DNA of 7,256 nucleotides from an uncultured Collinsella sp. (GTDB lineage: Bacteria > Actinomycetota > Coriobacteriia > Coriobacteriales > Coriobacteriaceae): assembly GCA_900547285.1 (NCBI GenBank), contig URGF01000092.1:1-7256 (forward strand). The letters run 5' to 3'. Made by a program: the position numbers and the translations under genes. The notes under the pieces were generated by a model. It was not told where the DNA came from, searched no databases, and saw only the letters and a program-made list of their open reading frames with translations. Positions 6,356 to 7,256 of the stretch are shown here, in pieces. Numbering within the stretch: the first letter of the stretch is position 1; each line of letters starts with the position of its first letter.

Positions 6356-6367
6356 GAAAGGACAATC

Positions 6368-7256
<889 letters not shown>

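Larger units (their letters stand above)
5966..6367. other. Divergent gltX-metK intergenic region (402 bp)
   Basis: Holds the gltX ribosome binding site and a weak promoter candidate on the minus strand, a 205-bp palindromic element in the middle (6052-6256), and a likely metK promoter and leader on the plus strand (from about 6295). No protein-coding frame of convincing quality is seen. Confidence 0.6.

Overview
The window looks like core chromosome of a high-GC Gram-positive bacterium. My best guess is Actinomycetota, class Coriobacteriia (Collinsella or a relative). This rests on the GC-rich, C/G-ending codons of most genes, the protein flavour, and the neighbourhood: metK, priA, def, fmt and an rsmB-like start are close together, and a metK/priA/fmt/rsmB neighbourhood is known from Actinomycetota. 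No 16S or other decisive marker is present, so the taxon is inference.

Layout, right to left along the minus strand: gltX (glutamyl-tRNA synthetase, start chosen at 5965) ends in a clear intrinsic terminator (4431-4466). A 102-bp palindromic element (4312-4413) follows, then priA (primosomal helicase, 1826-4279) and def (peptide deformylase, 1271-1807, its ribosome binding site lying in the short gap after priA). Next is a 324-bp gap (947-1270) with a long hairpin and an intrinsic terminator, then fmt (methionyl-tRNA formyltransferase, 26-946). The fmt stop overlaps, by ATGA, the start of a gene that runs off the left edge; its ten visible residues fit RsmB. On the plus strand, metK (S-adenosylmethionine synthetase) starts at 6368 and runs off the right edge. 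It is divergent from gltX across a 402-bp region that carries a 205-bp element with perfect 26-bp terminal inverted repeats.

The genes form a translation and replication-restart housekeeping set. MetK makes the SAM used by methyltransferases such as RsmB. GltX charges tRNA with glutamate. Fmt formylates initiator Met-tRNA and Def later removes the formyl group from new proteins. PriA reloads the replisome at stalled forks.

I see no defence system, CRISPR array, toxin-antitoxin pair or biosynthetic cluster. The points worth a second look are: (1) an exact match to the sliding-clamp-binding consensus QL[S/D]LF at the extreme N terminus of PriA; (2) two different palindromic elements, one on each side of gltX, the larger with five alternating copies of a TTGGGGACGTTCCT-like unit; (3) a GC-rich hairpin plus U run in the short metK leader; (4) the structured def-fmt gap and the markedly T-ending codon use of fmt; (5) an insertion of about 18 residues in MetK and an altered R-x-E-D-T-D motif in GltX.
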